The translations under genes were made by a program, and so were the position numbers. DNA of 64,000 nt from Flavobacteriales bacterium (GTDB taxonomy: Bacteria; Bacteroidota; Bacteroidia; UBA10329), in NCBI GenBank assembly GCA_020635495.1, contig JACJZQ010000007.1, positions 62,001-126,000 on the forward strand, read 5' to 3'. Of the stretch, positions 43,429-53,571 are shown piece by piece. Position 1 is the stretch's first letter, and each line of letters starts with the position of its first letter. The notes beneath the pieces were generated by a model. The model worked only from the letters and a program-made list of their open reading frames with translations. It had not been told where the DNA came from and made no database searches.

Positions 43429-43764
43429 ATGAATATTGAGAGAGTTAAATCGCAGATGAGAAAGGGAGTTCTCGAGTACTGCATTCTCTCCATCATCAGC
43501 AAAGAAGAGGTGTACGCCTCAGACATCCTTCAAACCTTGAAAGATGCCAAGTTGATAGTGGTAGAAGGCACGCTCTATCCCCTACTCACGCGGCTCAAGA
43601 ACGATGGGCTGCTCAACTACCGCTGGGAGGAAAGCACAAGCGGACCTCCGCGCAAATACTACGCACTGACCGAAATGGGTCAGAAATTCCTGAACGAAAT
43701 GGACGCTACCTGGACAGAACTGGTAGACGCAGTAAACCATACCACCTCTAAAACCAAGAAATAA
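43429..43764 (+). CDS. PadR-family transcriptional regulator
   Basis: The 111-residue winged-helix protein shows the PadR signature GVLEYCILSIISKEEVYASDILQTL, the TLYPLLTRLKNDGLL recognition region and PPRKYYALTEMG wing. Its stop overlaps the start of the PspC-domain gene (TAATG). This PadR-PspC pairing is common in Bacteroidota and suggests that PadR represses its own envelope-stress operon. Confidence 0.92.
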   Translation: MNIERVKSQMRKGVLEYCILSIISKEEVYASDILQTLKDAKLIVVEGTLYPLLTRLKNDGLLNYRWEESTSGPPRKYYALTEMGQKFLNEMDATWTELVDAVNHTTSKTKK

Positions 43765-45659
43765 TGAATAAGACGATAACTAGCAATATTGCGGGCTACG
43801 TTTTTCATATCGATGAAAACGCATACGAAAAGCTCGATGCGTATCTGAATACCATTCGGAGTTACTTCAAAGATTCGCAAGGCCGAGACGAGATTCTAAC
43901 CGACATTGAAGCACGTTTGGCAGAAATGCTTCATGAACGAATGAGCGATGCCAAGCACGTGATCTCTATGGAAGACGTGAACCAGGTAATTGCCGTAATG
44001 GGTCAGCCTGAGGCATTCTTGGGCGATGATCCTGAAGAATCTGAATGGTCAGAACAGAGAACATCTAAGAGTAGTACTTCTGGACCAAGAAGACTTTTCC
44101 GTGATCCGGATAACCGAGTAATGGCCGGTATCTGTTCGGGAATAACGCACTACTTGGGCCTTGGAGATCCCATTTGGTTGAGACTGCTGTTCGTGTTGGC
44201 TTTGTTCCTATCATTCGGTACAGCTTTAATAGCGTACGTGATCCTTTACATGATCATTCCAGAAGCAACAACCACCACCGATAAACTCCAAATGCGGGGG
44301 GAGTCCGTAACCGTTTCCAATATTGAAAGAAGAGTGAACGAAGAGTTGGAGGCGGTTAAAGGGAAATGGAATGAATTCCATGGAGAGAGCGGTGCAGGCC
44401 GCAAGGTTGGCGATTTCGTTCATAGATTCTTTACGCTGATCATGAGTTTATTGGGAGGAGTCATCAAGTTCTTCGGGAAGATCTTTGGACTTGCATTCCT
44501 CGTTTTCGGAGCACTTGCATTCCTTTCCATTTTGGCCGTTCCATTCGGTATGCCAACCATGATAAGTATTGGAAACGATGGCGTTATCAGCTCGGTGGAG
44601 GCACAGACAATCCTTCACAACCTTGTTGGAGGTACCGGAATGATGTGGCTGATCTACACCTGTGGAATTCTGGTTTGGGGTGTTCCGCTTCTGGCCTTGG
44701 CATATCTCGGAACCAGACTTTTATTCGGGTTCCGATCCAGAATCAAAGGCGTGGGCATTTCGTTGGTGCTGCTTTGGATTCTTGGAGTGGTAATGAGTTT
44801 TGGAGTGACCATGGTGGTGATGAGCGATTTCTCAAGCCAGGGAACAGATACCGAAAGTGTTGAACTCTCGCTTAACTCAGACCCACAGCAGGTCATCAAT
44901 CTGGATCTGAATCATGAATTGGGAGAAGATGAGCCAGACATTGAGGCTGACATTTTCAACCTCAACCTGGTTACCGCAGGCAATTCTACCAAACTCTACG
45001 GCCGTCCACAGTTTGATATAAACATGGCCAAGACAGGTGGTCCGAAACTGGTCATCAAACGTTTGGCAAGAGCTAAAAAGAAACAGGATGCGGTTGAGCG
45101 TGCCAGCAAGATCAATTACGGCTTTGCCACCACAGACACGTCTGTACTTCTCAACGGCTATTTCGAAATTCCAGAAGATGAGCTTTGGCGAAGTCAAGAA
45201 GTTGAACTAGAGCTTCTACTGCCAGTTGGATACACGGTTTATCTCAGCGAAGATCTGGAAAGAATCATCTACGATATTGACAACACCACCAATACATACG
45301 ATGGCGATATGATCGGTAGAAGATGGATAATGACTCCAGACGGGTTGACGTGTGTTGATTGCGAAGGAATTGAAACCAAGGAAACTTCGGAAGATATCGG
45401 TGACATGTTAGAGCGCGAACTGGAAGAAAAACAACGCATACTGGAAAAAGAGCAGGAAAGACTGGAGCGTGAAATGGAAAAACGCCAAGAAGAATTGGAG
45501 AAGATCCAAGAGAAATTGGAGCAACAGATAGAAGAGGAAGAGGAGATGGAAGAAGCTTCAAATTCGCCCCGGGAAATTCTGCTCAGAAGAGTGATAAATG
45601 CCAGCTATAAAGTGGGGCCTAGCATTTATCGGAACGTGCAGATATCATACCCAGGATAA
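43764..45659 (+). CDS. PspC-domain membrane protein
   Basis: The 631-residue protein begins with a conserved cytoplasmic domain (residues 1-90, ISMEDVNQVIAVMGQPEAFLG). A PspC domain follows (about 110-180, RRLFRDPDNRVMAGICSGITHYLG), then three further membrane helices (about 225-350) and a beta-rich soluble region. The C-terminal coiled coil is strongly charged (about 550-605, EKQRILEKEQERLEREMEKR). PspC proteins respond to membrane stress in proteobacteria; here partners differ and no PspA is nearby. Confidence 0.88.
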   Translation: MNKTITSNIAGYVFHIDENAYEKLDAYLNTIRSYFKDSQGRDEILTDIEARLAEMLHERMSDAKHVISMEDVNQVIAVMGQPEAFLGDDPEESEWSEQRTSKSSTSGPRRLFRDPDNRVMAGICSGITHYLGLGDPIWLRLLFVLALFLSFGTALIAYVILYMIIPEATTTTDKLQMRGESVTVSNIERRVNEELEAVKGKWNEFHGESGAGRKVGDFVHRFFTLIMSLLGGVIKFFGKIFGLAFLVFGALAFLSILAVPFGMPTMISIGNDGVISSVEAQTILHNLVGGTGMMWLIYTCGILVWGVPLLALAYLGTRLLFGFRSRIKGVGISLVLLWILGVVMSFGVTMVVMSDFSSQGTDTESVELSLNSDPQQVINLDLNHELGEDEPDIEADIFNLNLVTAGNSTKLYGRPQFDINMAKTGGPKLVIKRLARAKKKQDAVERASKINYGFATTDTSVLLNGYFEIPEDELWRSQEVELELLLPVGYTVYLSEDLERIIYDIDNTTNTYDGDMIGRRWIMTPDGLTCVDCEGIETKETSEDIGDMLERELEEKQRILEKEQERLEREMEKRQEELEKIQEKLEQQIEEEEEMEEASNSPREILLRRVINASYKVGPSIYRNVQISYPG

Positions 45660-45683
45660 CCGCTTTTCATTTTGGTTTGGAGA

Positions 45684-45714
45684 GGGCTGCTTTCGGGCTG
45701 CCTTTTCTGTTTTA
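45684..45714 (+). terminator. Probable terminator of the PadR-PspC operon
   Basis: GGCTGC (45685-45690) and GCTGCC (45697-45702) pair with a single T-T mismatch around a TTTCGG loop. TTTTCTGTTTT follows. It lies 25 bp after the PspC gene. Confidence 0.6.
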
Positions 45715-45832
45715 TCTTATTGGTTGTCAATTACTTGTATTTTAACATCTATTGACTTTGGTTAACATCCGTTGGCGGTTTTTAACAACTCATACTCAGA
45801 CCTTGGTACCGTTAACTTAAAACGCTACCGCC

Positions 45833-47068
45833 ATGAAACCTTTAGCATTACTAGCCGCACTCCTTGGTGCATTTTCGGTCAGTGCCAGCGCCAGTAGCTG
45901 GATGCAATATGACCAGTCAAACTCTCCGCTTCCATCCAATTCAGTAACCGCTACATTGAATGATGGTGCCATTACTTGGGTAGGCACATTTGATGGCCTC
46001 GCCATGTTCAACGGAATGGATTGGACCATCTATCAAAGCGAAACTTCCATCCTTCCTGATGATCATATTCATGACATCTACAAAGACACGCAAGGCAACA
46101 CTTGGGTGGTTTCGGGCACAGGTTTACTCAAGATAAATGTCAACGGATGGGAGGTCATTGATTTTTCAAACTCACCTACTCCAACCGCACAACTTAGGTG
46201 TGTTACAACAGATAGCCAGAACAATCTTTGGATAGGCACTTGGGGCTACGGAGTGCTGCGGTTTGATGGCAACAATTGGGCTGCATTTGATTACACCAAC
46301 TCTACGCTTCCATCCAATGGGATCTTTGACATTAAGGCAGATGAAAACGACCACATTTGGGTAGGCACCTACAACGGTGGCGTAAGCAAATATGATGGCC
46401 AAACATGGACAACCTATGACACCGACAATAGCGATCTGCCCCACGACAATGTCCGAAACATCACGTTTGATTCCAACGGAGTAATTTGGTTCGGGACCGA
46501 TGATGGACTGGCGCGCAAAACGGCTGTGAACCATTGGGATGTGTTCACCTATCAGGAACTCGGCCACTCTATCCACACCATTCATGCTGGCCTTCAGGCA
46601 GCTGCCGGCCATCTGTATTTTGCTACCGATGGCGGCCTACTTGAGTTTGATGGTTCAAGTTACATGGTGTACTCCGCACAGAATTCAAACCTTCCGAACA
46701 ATAACCTTCGGTCCATTTCAAGAGACCATCATGGCAATCTTTGGATAGGAACTGGCAATAATGGAGTTGTGGTCTTCTCAGAACAAGGTTCGCTTTCTGT
46801 GGCCGATGATGATCACACGGCTGAGTATTTCAGACCATATCCGAACCCGACAGAAGGGTCAGTAATTCTTGATCTTACTGAAGACCTGAACAACGATTTT
46901 GAAGTGTTGATCCACAACAATGTGGGGCAGTTGATATTTCGAAAAGCCATGACCGGGTACCATTCCGGAATTGTGGAACTAAGTCTGGCCGACCTGCCCA
47001 ATGGCATGTACACGATCACTGTTCTTTCAGACGATAAATTTGATACCGACCGTATTTTGAAGATCTGA
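45833..47068 (+). CDS. Secreted beta-propeller protein with T9SS sorting domain
   Basis: The 411-residue protein has a signal peptide (to about residue 20). At least six two-component-regulator-type propeller repeats are visible, each with a pattern such as NNLWIGTWGYGVLRFDGNNW or DHIWVGTYNGGVSKYDGQTW. A C-terminal type A sorting domain closes it (YPNPTEGSVILDL to TDRILKI). No kinase domain is attached, so the propeller is an extracellular binding or structural module. It has its own upstream gap of 170 bp and a strong terminator. Confidence 0.88.
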   Translation: MKPLALLAALLGAFSVSASASSWMQYDQSNSPLPSNSVTATLNDGAITWVGTFDGLAMFNGMDWTIYQSETSILPDDHIHDIYKDTQGNTWVVSGTGLLKINVNGWEVIDFSNSPTPTAQLRCVTTDSQNNLWIGTWGYGVLRFDGNNWAAFDYTNSTLPSNGIFDIKADENDHIWVGTYNGGVSKYDGQTWTTYDTDNSDLPHDNVRNITFDSNGVIWFGTDDGLARKTAVNHWDVFTYQELGHSIHTIHAGLQAAAGHLYFATDGGLLEFDGSSYMVYSAQNSNLPNNNLRSISRDHHGNLWIGTGNNGVVVFSEQGSLSVADDDHTAEYFRPYPNPTEGSVILDLTEDLNNDFEVLIHNNVGQLIFRKAMTGYHSGIVELSLADLPNGMYTITVLSDDKFDTDRILKI

Positions 47069-47087
47069 GACAATTGAACCGAACCAG

Positions 47088-47120
47088 AAGGCCGTCCGCA
47101 CCCTGCGAGGCGGCCTTTTT
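47088..47120 (+). terminator. Intrinsic terminator
   Basis: AAGGCCG (47088-47094) pairs with CGGCCTT (47111-47117), with further inner pairing, followed by TTTTT. It lies 19 bp after the propeller gene and before the E1 gene, which confirms that the E1 reading frame does not start upstream of 47120. Confidence 0.88.
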
Positions 47121-47154
47121 CGTATATTCGCAAGCCCTAAAAAAGGCTGTGGAA

Positions 47155-49557
47155 ATGACGGAAGAAGACGTAAAATCGAACTCAAAAAAGGCACTCAGCA
47201 AAGATCAGTTCAAGCAAGAAGTTTTGAACGATTTCCGCTTGGCGAATGAAAGTCGTCAGGCCAGTTTGATAGGTAGAAAAGAGGTGCTTACAGGCAAGGC
47301 CAAGTTCGGCATCTTCGGAGACGGGAAAGAAATTGCACAGATTGCCATGGCCAAAGTTTTCCAGAATGGCGATTTCCGTTCTGGATACTACCGAGACCAA
47401 ACCTTTATGATGGCCTGTGGTCTTCTTACGGTTCAAGAGTTTTTCGCGCAGTTGTACGCACACCCAAGTTTGGAAGCCGATCCGTCTTCTGCGGGCCGTT
47501 CCATGAACGGACACTTCTCTACAAGAAGCATCAACGAAGATGGTTCTTGGAAAAACCTGATGGAGCAAAAGAACAGCGCCAGCGATCTCTCTCCCACCGC
47601 AGGTCAAATGCCACGTTTATTGGGCTTGGCGCATGCATCCAAGTTGTACAGAAACAACAAGGAATTGCATCAGTTTACCGATTTCACCAACAGAGGAAAT
47701 GAGGTTGCATTCGGAACCATTGGCGATGCCAGTACTTCTGAAGGGCATTTTTGGGAAACCATGAATGCCGCTGCCGTTACGCAAGTTCCATTGGCCATTT
47801 CCATTTGGGATGATGGATACGGGATTTCCGTTCCGAAGAAGTTCCAAACGGTGAAAGAGAGCATTTCTGAAGCCCTGAAAGGGTTCGAAAAAGAGGAAGG
47901 AACAACCGGAATCCGCATTTTCAAAACCAAGGGTTGGGATTACGCACATTTGGTAAAAACCTACGAAGAAGCAATTGCCTATTGCCGCAAAGAGCACGTT
48001 CCTGTACTGATTCATGTAGAGGAAGTAACTCAGCCTCAAGGTCACTCAACCTCTGGTTCTCACGAGCGTTACAAAAGCAAAGAGCGCTTGGAATGGGAAG
48101 CAGAATTTGATGGAATCAAGAAACTTCGCGAGTTCATTATTGAGAAAGGAATTGCCACCGTAGAAGACTGCGATGCAATAGAATCTGAAGCTAAAAAGTC
48201 TGTTCAAGAGCAGAAAAACGCAGCTTGGAAAGCATTCATCGCAGAGATTGAGGCCGAACGAGATCAGGTTATTTCCATGTTGGAAAAGGCCGGTTTGGCC
48301 GATCTTGCCAAAGGACTCAACACTGGTTTTGCGCCCAGCAGAAAAGAAGTGATAGGAACTGCCAGAAAGGCGTTTCTAAAACTCAATGACAGTAACCACG
48401 AAGTACGCGCTGAACTGAAAACATGGTTGGCTGAGCAGAAAAAACTCAACCAAGACCGCTACAACAGTTACCTACTCAGCAATACCGATAATAGTGCTAC
48501 AAAACTTCAATCCGTAGCGCCAACTTACAATGATGACGCTCCTTCGATTGATGGTAGAGAGGTTTTGCTGAAAAACTTTGATGCCATATTTTCTGAGCGT
48601 GCTGAAGTTGTTGCGTTTGGAGAAGACCTCGGTGGAATTGGCGGTGTAAACCAAGGCTTTGAAGGCTTGCAGAAAAAGTACGGTGATGACCGGATTTTTG
48701 ATGTCGGCATCCGAGAAGCAACCATTATGGGACAGGGAATCGGAATGGCGTTGCGAGGACTTCGGCCGATTGCTGAAATCCAGTACCTGGATTACTTGCT
48801 TTACGGATTGCAACCGTTGAGCGATGACCTTGCTTCGTTACAATATCGAACCAAGGGCGGACAGAAATGTCCTTTGATAATCCGAACGCGCGGCCACAGA
48901 TTGGAAGGAATCTGGCATGCTGGTTCTCCAATGGGCATGATCATTAACGCGTTACGCGGTGTGCATGTTTGTGTTCCGCGGAACATGACTCAGGCCGCAG
49001 GTTTCTACAACACGCTTTTAGCGTCAGACGACCCAGGCTTGATCATTGAACCGCTAAACGGTTACAGAACCAAAGAGAAATTGCCTTCTAACCTTGGCGC
49101 ATTCAAGACTCCGCTCGGTATTCCAGAAACCTTGAAAGAAGGTTCAGACATCACCATTGTAACCTATGGTTCTTGCGTGAATCTGGCCATCAAGGCTTGC
49201 GAAGAATTGGAGGAAATAGGAATCTCAGCAGAGTTGATCGATGTGCAGACTCTGTTGCCTTTTGATACGAATCATTCCATCGTGGAATCACTCAAGAAAA
49301 CCAACCGTTTGTTGGTGATTGATGAGGATGTTCCTGGAGGCGCTTCAGCCTACATCTTGCAGAAAATTGTTGAAGAGCAGAAAGGTTACTTCCATCTTGA
49401 TAGCGAGCCCAGAACCTTGACTGCTCAAGCACACAGAACGGCATACGGAACTGACGGAGACTATTTCAGCAAACCAGGAATTGAAGACATGGTTGAGGCG
49501 GCTTACAACCTGATGAGCGAAGTGGATCCGAGCAGATTTCCGAACATCCTGAACTGA
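47155..49557 (+). CDS. 2-oxoacid dehydrogenase E1, fused alpha and beta subunits
   Basis: The ATG at 47155 (MTEEDVKSNSKK) is chosen because the open frame upstream crosses a terminator. The 800-residue protein joins an alpha-type half (residues 1 to about 440) with the thiamine-diphosphate motif GDASTSEGHFWETMNAAA and a beta-type half (about 475-800, VVAFGEDLGGIGGVNQG to FPNILN). It decarboxylates a branched-chain or related 2-oxoacid and passes the acyl group to an E2 lipoyl enzyme, which is not nearby. murQ begins 1 bp after the stop. Confidence 0.88.
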   Translation: MTEEDVKSNSKKALSKDQFKQEVLNDFRLANESRQASLIGRKEVLTGKAKFGIFGDGKEIAQIAMAKVFQNGDFRSGYYRDQTFMMACGLLTVQEFFAQLYAHPSLEADPSSAGRSMNGHFSTRSINEDGSWKNLMEQKNSASDLSPTAGQMPRLLGLAHASKLYRNNKELHQFTDFTNRGNEVAFGTIGDASTSEGHFWETMNAAAVTQVPLAISIWDDGYGISVPKKFQTVKESISEALKGFEKEEGTTGIRIFKTKGWDYAHLVKTYEEAIAYCRKEHVPVLIHVEEVTQPQGHSTSGSHERYKSKERLEWEAEFDGIKKLREFIIEKGIATVEDCDAIESEAKKSVQEQKNAAWKAFIAEIEAERDQVISMLEKAGLADLAKGLNTGFAPSRKEVIGTARKAFLKLNDSNHEVRAELKTWLAEQKKLNQDRYNSYLLSNTDNSATKLQSVAPTYNDDAPSIDGREVLLKNFDAIFSERAEVVAFGEDLGGIGGVNQGFEGLQKKYGDDRIFDVGIREATIMGQGIGMALRGLRPIAEIQYLDYLLYGLQPLSDDLASLQYRTKGGQKCPLIIRTRGHRLEGIWHAGSPMGMIINALRGVHVCVPRNMTQAAGFYNTLLASDDPGLIIEPLNGYRTKEKLPSNLGAFKTPLGIPETLKEGSDITIVTYGSCVNLAIKACEELEEIGISAELIDVQTLLPFDTNHSIVESLKKTNRLLVIDEDVPGGASAYILQKIVEEQKGYFHLDSEPRTLTAQAHRTAYGTDGDYFSKPGIEDMVEAAYNLMSEVDPSRFPNILN

Positions 49558-49558
49558 T

Positions 49559-50374
49559 ATGGACCAACGGATTACGGAGTCTTCTTCAAACTACGATGGT
49601 CTTGAAAAGATGTCGGTGGCGGAATTGCTCTCCAACATCAACCGAGAGGACAAAACAGTTCCATTTGCCGTAGAGAAAGCGCTGCCTCAGATCGGAAAAC
49701 TGATTGAAGCGGTCGTTTCCAAAATGGAAAATGGCGGTCGCTTGTTCTACATCGGGGCAGGTACCAGCGGACGACTTGGAATAGTTGATGCATCCGAATG
49801 TCCACCAACGTATGGTGTACCACACGGCTTGCTCATCGGTATCATTGCCGGTGGCGATTCTGCCATCAGAAAAGCCGTAGAATTTGCCGAAGACAGCACT
49901 ACACAAGGCTGGAAAGACCTGCAAGAGCATGAGATTTCAGACAAAGATGTTGTTGTTGGAATAAGTGCATCGGGCACCGCACCCTACGTAATTGGAGCTT
50001 TGCAAACGTGCCAGAAAAACGGAATCATTACCGGATGCATTGCTTGTAATCAGAACTCGCCTATGGCCGCTGCTTCCGATTTTCCGATAGAAGTGGTTGT
50101 AGGCCCAGAATTCGTTACTGGAAGCACCAGAATGAAGTCAGGTACCGCTCAGAAGCTGGTTCTGAATATGATAACCACAACCACCATGGTCAAGCTCGGT
50201 CGGGTTAAAGGCAATAAGATGGTTGACATGCAACTGAGCAACAATAAATTGGTGGACCGCGGCATTAGAATGATCATGGAAGAAACGGGCGTTGAGCGCA
50301 GCGTTGCCGAGGAACTTTTGAACACACATGGTAGTGTTCGGAAGGCGGTTGATTTCCATACGGGCAATCAGTAA
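49559..50374 (+). CDS. murQ: N-acetylmuramic acid 6-phosphate etherase
   Basis: The 271-residue SIS-fold enzyme has the MurQ hallmarks: ITESSSNYDGLEKMS at the N-terminus, YIGAGTSGRLGIVDASECPPT with the catalytic Glu, GGDSAIRKAVE, and GSTRMKSGTAQKLVLNM. It cleaves the lactyl ether of MurNAc-6-phosphate during cell-wall recycling, giving GlcNAc-6-phosphate and D-lactate. It is slightly shorter than the common 300 residues because the C-terminal helical part is trimmed. Its stop overlaps the next gene (TAATG). Confidence 0.95.
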   Translation: MDQRITESSSNYDGLEKMSVAELLSNINREDKTVPFAVEKALPQIGKLIEAVVSKMENGGRLFYIGAGTSGRLGIVDASECPPTYGVPHGLLIGIIAGGDSAIRKAVEFAEDSTTQGWKDLQEHEISDKDVVVGISASGTAPYVIGALQTCQKNGIITGCIACNQNSPMAAASDFPIEVVVGPEFVTGSTRMKSGTAQKLVLNMITTTTMVKLGRVKGNKMVDMQLSNNKLVDRGIRMIMEETGVERSVAEELLNTHGSVRKAVDFHTGNQ

Positions 50375-50943
50375 TGCACTCCATAGAACCATATTACCGT
50401 TGGCGCGACTATTACATCGCATCCGAAGACATCCGTTCTCCGTTCTACGGTAGAGAGTACAGCGAATTTGAGTTTACCGATCACATCTACGATTTTGTGC
50501 TGCACCCACAATGGGACGATATGGGTTCACCAACCCTTTACCTGAAGATTCTTTACGCTGAATACGAGAAGGGTTTTGCCATTATTGAACTGATCGGTGA
50601 GTGGAACGATCTGCTCTACAACGACATCATGATCTTAAAGCGAGATATTGTTGACCTCTTGATCGATGAAAGGATAAACAAGTTCATTCTGGTTGGTGAG
50701 AACGTGCTCAATTTCCATTACTCTGACGATGAGTATTACAACGAATGGTTTGACGATGTGGAAGAAGGTTGGATCGTTGGATTGAACTTTCGCAACCATG
50801 TGATTGATGAAATGAAAAACGCCCAGATCGATTATTACATCAACCTGGGCGGTAAATTTCAGGACATCAATTGGCGAACCTTCAGTCCGAACAGACTTTT
50901 TGAGCTCTTGGACGAACTAGTGTCCAAGCGACTCCAGGTTTGA
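50374..50943 (+). CDS. Conserved Bacteroidota protein of unknown function
   Basis: The 189-residue cytoplasmic protein is rich in Tyr, Trp, Asp and Glu (SEFEFTDHIYDFVLHPQWD, GSPTLYLKILYAEYEKG, INLGGKFQDINWRTF). It has no recognised catalytic motif and no membrane segment. It is translationally coupled to murQ and 43 bp upstream of rlmB. I know similar sequences as conserved hypotheticals in Bacteroidota, with no assigned role. Confidence 0.8.
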   Translation: MHSIEPYYRWRDYYIASEDIRSPFYGREYSEFEFTDHIYDFVLHPQWDDMGSPTLYLKILYAEYEKGFAIIELIGEWNDLLYNDIMILKRDIVDLLIDERINKFILVGENVLNFHYSDDEYYNEWFDDVEEGWIVGLNFRNHVIDEMKNAQIDYYINLGGKFQDINWRTFSPNRLFELLDELVSKRLQV

Positions 50944-50986
50944 ATTCGTTTTCCGCGTACTATCTTCACAACCAGAGCTAAGTTCA

Positions 50987-51736
50987 ATGAGACAATCAGA
51001 TACTGATAATAACCTTGTTTTTGGAGTTCATCCTGTACAAGAAGCCATTGATTCCGGTAAGGAAATAGAGAAGGTTTTTCTTAAGAAAGGGAGCACCAAT
51101 AATCAGTTGATTCAACTGAAAGGGAAAATGCGAAAGCTGCGTATTCCGTTTCAGGAAGTACCACCGGAAAAACTGAATCGTTTCACGCGAAAGAACCATC
51201 AGGGTGTAGTTGCCCTGCTTTCTCCAATAGAATATCAGGAGATAAGTGAGGTGGTTCCGAGATTGTTTGAGGAAGGAAAGGTGCCGCTCATATTGGTGCT
51301 TGACCGGGTTTCTGATGTTGGGAATTTCGGAGCCATTTGCCGATCGGCAGAATGTGCCGGAGTAAATGCCATCCTCATTCCTTCCAAAGGAAGCGCTCAG
51401 GTGAATTCATTTGCGGTTAAAAGCTCTGCCGGAGCCATATTCAACGTTCCCATCTGCAGAACCAATCATTTTCTATCCGAAGTGCGAGACTTGGCAGAGA
51501 GCGGACTTAAGGTAGTGGCTGTTTCCGAAAAAGGAGAAAAGTCGATCTATCAAGCTGATCTTTCTGGCCCAATGGCTTTGGTAATGGGTTCTGAAGAAGA
51601 TGGAATCGGTGATGGATTGATGGAACTGGCACAGGAGCATGTCAGCATTCCGATGTTTGGCAACACAGGCTCGCTTAACGTTTCTGTAGCCACAGGAATT
51701 ACACTGTTTGAACGTTTAAGACAGACGCTGAAATGA
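50987..51736 (+). CDS. rlmB: 23S rRNA (guanosine-2'-O)-methyltransferase RlmB-type (TrmH/SpoU family)
   Basis: The 249-residue protein has the N-terminal L30e-like substrate domain (VFGVHPVQEAIDSG) and a SPOUT methyltransferase domain. The three SpoU motifs are DRVSDVGNFGAICRSAE, MGSEEDGI and IPMFGNTGSLNVSVATGI. It probably methylates a guanosine in 23S rRNA. Assignment among RlmB and other TrmH members is by overall resemblance. Its TGA overlaps the ATG of the glycosyltransferase gene. Confidence 0.88.
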   Translation: MRQSDTDNNLVFGVHPVQEAIDSGKEIEKVFLKKGSTNNQLIQLKGKMRKLRIPFQEVPPEKLNRFTRKNHQGVVALLSPIEYQEISEVVPRLFEEGKVPLILVLDRVSDVGNFGAICRSAECAGVNAILIPSKGSAQVNSFAVKSSAGAIFNVPICRTNHFLSEVRDLAESGLKVVAVSEKGEKSIYQADLSGPMALVMGSEEDGIGDGLMELAQEHVSIPMFGNTGSLNVSVATGITLFERLRQTLK

Positions 51737-53571
51737 CCAAGAGCGAAAAGTTCGCGCTCTTGTTGATTCTACTCGTGGCTGCGGCCCTCCGCATTTACGG
51801 TTTCGCAGATTTTTCTTTGTCCAATGATGAGCTGAGTGCGTTGGCACGCCTCAACTTCGACTCATTCTACGACCTGATAATGGAAGGCGTGCGAATAGAC
51901 GGACATCCACCTGCTGCTCAGGTTATTCTTTGGTACATGACCAGAATTTTCGGTGACAGCGTTTTTGTGGTGAGATTACCTTTTGTTCTTGCTGGAATTC
52001 TGGCCGTTTACTTCGTATTCAGAATGAGCCGCCAATGGCTCAATACTTCTGCCGCGCTTATTATTTCGGCCCTTTTCAGCACGCTTTCCTTTCCCATTCT
52101 TTACAGCAGACTTGCCAGACCATATGCGCTAGGAATGTTGTTTGTTGCTATGGCGGGGTTCTTTTGGATCAGAATTGTCAGAAATCGCGAAAAGCCAACG
52201 GACTTCATTTGGCTGGCCATATCATTGGCCCTCTGCGGATTCAGCCATTACTTTGCTGCACTGAATGGTGCAATTCTCGCCATTGCAGGATTGTTTCTAG
52301 TTAGAAGATCCAGCCTTAAGCATTACGTTTTTGCGTTGATGGGTGGCTTCGTTCTGTTCCTACCCTATTTCTCCATTTTCCTTTACCAATTGAATGCAGG
52401 CGGTGTTGGCCAATGGCTTGGGCCTCCGGAAAACGACTGGCTTTGGAAACACATCGATTATGCGTTCAACAATTCATTGCTGGTACTGGTTGCCGTTTTG
52501 ATCGTTAGCATTGGCGGTTTTGCAATTCACAAAACCAAGAAAACATTCGTTGGCCATGGATTGCCATTTGTTCTGTTTCTACTTCCGTTCTTGATCGGTT
52601 TTTTCTATTCGAAATGGGTGAATCCCGTTCTTCAGAACAGCACGCTTCTGTTTTCATTCCCTTTCCTGCTTGTGTTCCTGTTATCTGGGTGGGATGTAAT
52701 CAATAAACGATTGATTTACACGGCATCTGCCTTACTTGTGGCAATTGCAGGATACAGCACGGTAATTCAGAACAGGTTCTATGATACCGACCACTTTGGG
52801 GTTTTTAAAGAATTAGCAGAGCATATTGTTGATTGGAATGACCGTGTTGAGCATGATGCCCTTCTGATTGGGGATTTCAATGCGCCTTTTTACATTCATT
52901 TTTACCTCGATGAACTGGACACGGTTGAACTTGACCTTTATCGCACCACCGATGAAGATGGTCTCAAGAACCTGAAAGAACTGATTAAAGATTCGGACCA
53001 CGATTACTGCTTCTACGCCTGGTCAACGGTTAACCAAGCACCTGAAGTGGAAGAAATGATCAGAGAAAAATATTGGCAGGAAATAGAGCGTGCACCTTAT
53101 TTCAATTCGGAATTTGTTGTCTTCAAACGGTTTGAAAGACCAGAGGCTTACGCTGAATTCGAGTTTGAGAAGAATGATTCATGGAACCTGAATCCGGACA
53201 AGATCCGGCTGGATTCCATTCAAGGAGATCGAATCCTGATCGATGGTGAAAGTCCGTACGGACCAACCTATCAGATGGGGTTGGATGAAAAATTGGTCAA
53301 CTCAGAAACCGAATTGATAACACGTATTGAATTTGAAGGTGTTGGCCCAGAAACTGAGGTACAATTGGTCTATGAGCAAGTAAATGAAGAGGGAGGCTAT
53401 GTTTGGGAATCAGACCCAGTTTCAAGACAACTTATTTCAGACTCATTGGATTGGGCAATCTTTCACTATCAACTGAAGCCAAACGAAAATCCAGGTGACC
53501 TTAAAATGTATCTGTGGTCTCCCAAAGGAGAGGAATTCTACTTGCGGGAAATGAAAATTTGGATTCGTTAG
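51733..53571 (+). CDS. GT39/ArnT-like membrane glycosyltransferase
   Basis: The 612-residue protein has about ten to twelve membrane helices in residues 5-350. Near the N-terminus it carries the acidic first-loop motif SNDELSAL and a GHPPAAQ motif, typical of GT-C enzymes that use lipid-linked sugars. A soluble C-terminal region (about 365-612) is probably periplasmic and beta-rich. The acceptor, whether protein, lipid or glycan, cannot be read from the sequence. It overlaps rlmB by 4 bp at the start and the convergent PP2C gene by 4 bp at the end. Confidence 0.82.
   Translation: MTKSEKFALLLILLVAAALRIYGFADFSLSNDELSALARLNFDSFYDLIMEGVRIDGHPPAAQVILWYMTRIFGDSVFVVRLPFVLAGILAVYFVFRMSRQWLNTSAALIISALFSTLSFPILYSRLARPYALGMLFVAMAGFFWIRIVRNREKPTDFIWLAISLALCGFSHYFAALNGAILAIAGLFLVRRSSLKHYVFALMGGFVLFLPYFSIFLYQLNAGGVGQWLGPPENDWLWKHIDYAFNNSLLVLVAVLIVSIGGFAIHKTKKTFVGHGLPFVLFLLPFLIGFFYSKWVNPVLQNSTLLFSFPFLLVFLLSGWDVINKRLIYTASALLVAIAGYSTVIQNRFYDTDHFGVFKELAEHIVDWNDRVEHDALLIGDFNAPFYIHFYLDELDTVELDLYRTTDEDGLKNLKELIKDSDHDYCFYAWSTVNQAPEVEEMIREKYWQEIERAPYFNSEFVVFKRFERPEAYAEFEFEKNDSWNLNPDKIRLDSIQGDRILIDGESPYGPTYQMGLDEKLVNSETELITRIEFEGVGPETEVQLVYEQVNEEGGYVWESDPVSRQLISDSLDWAIFHYQLKPNENPGDLKMYLWSPKGEEFYLREMKIWIR

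Noticed and set aside
47074..47154. Upstream start for the fused E1 dehydrogenase
   Set aside because: The extension runs through a strong terminator hairpin at 47088-47120, and the added residues do not resemble E1.
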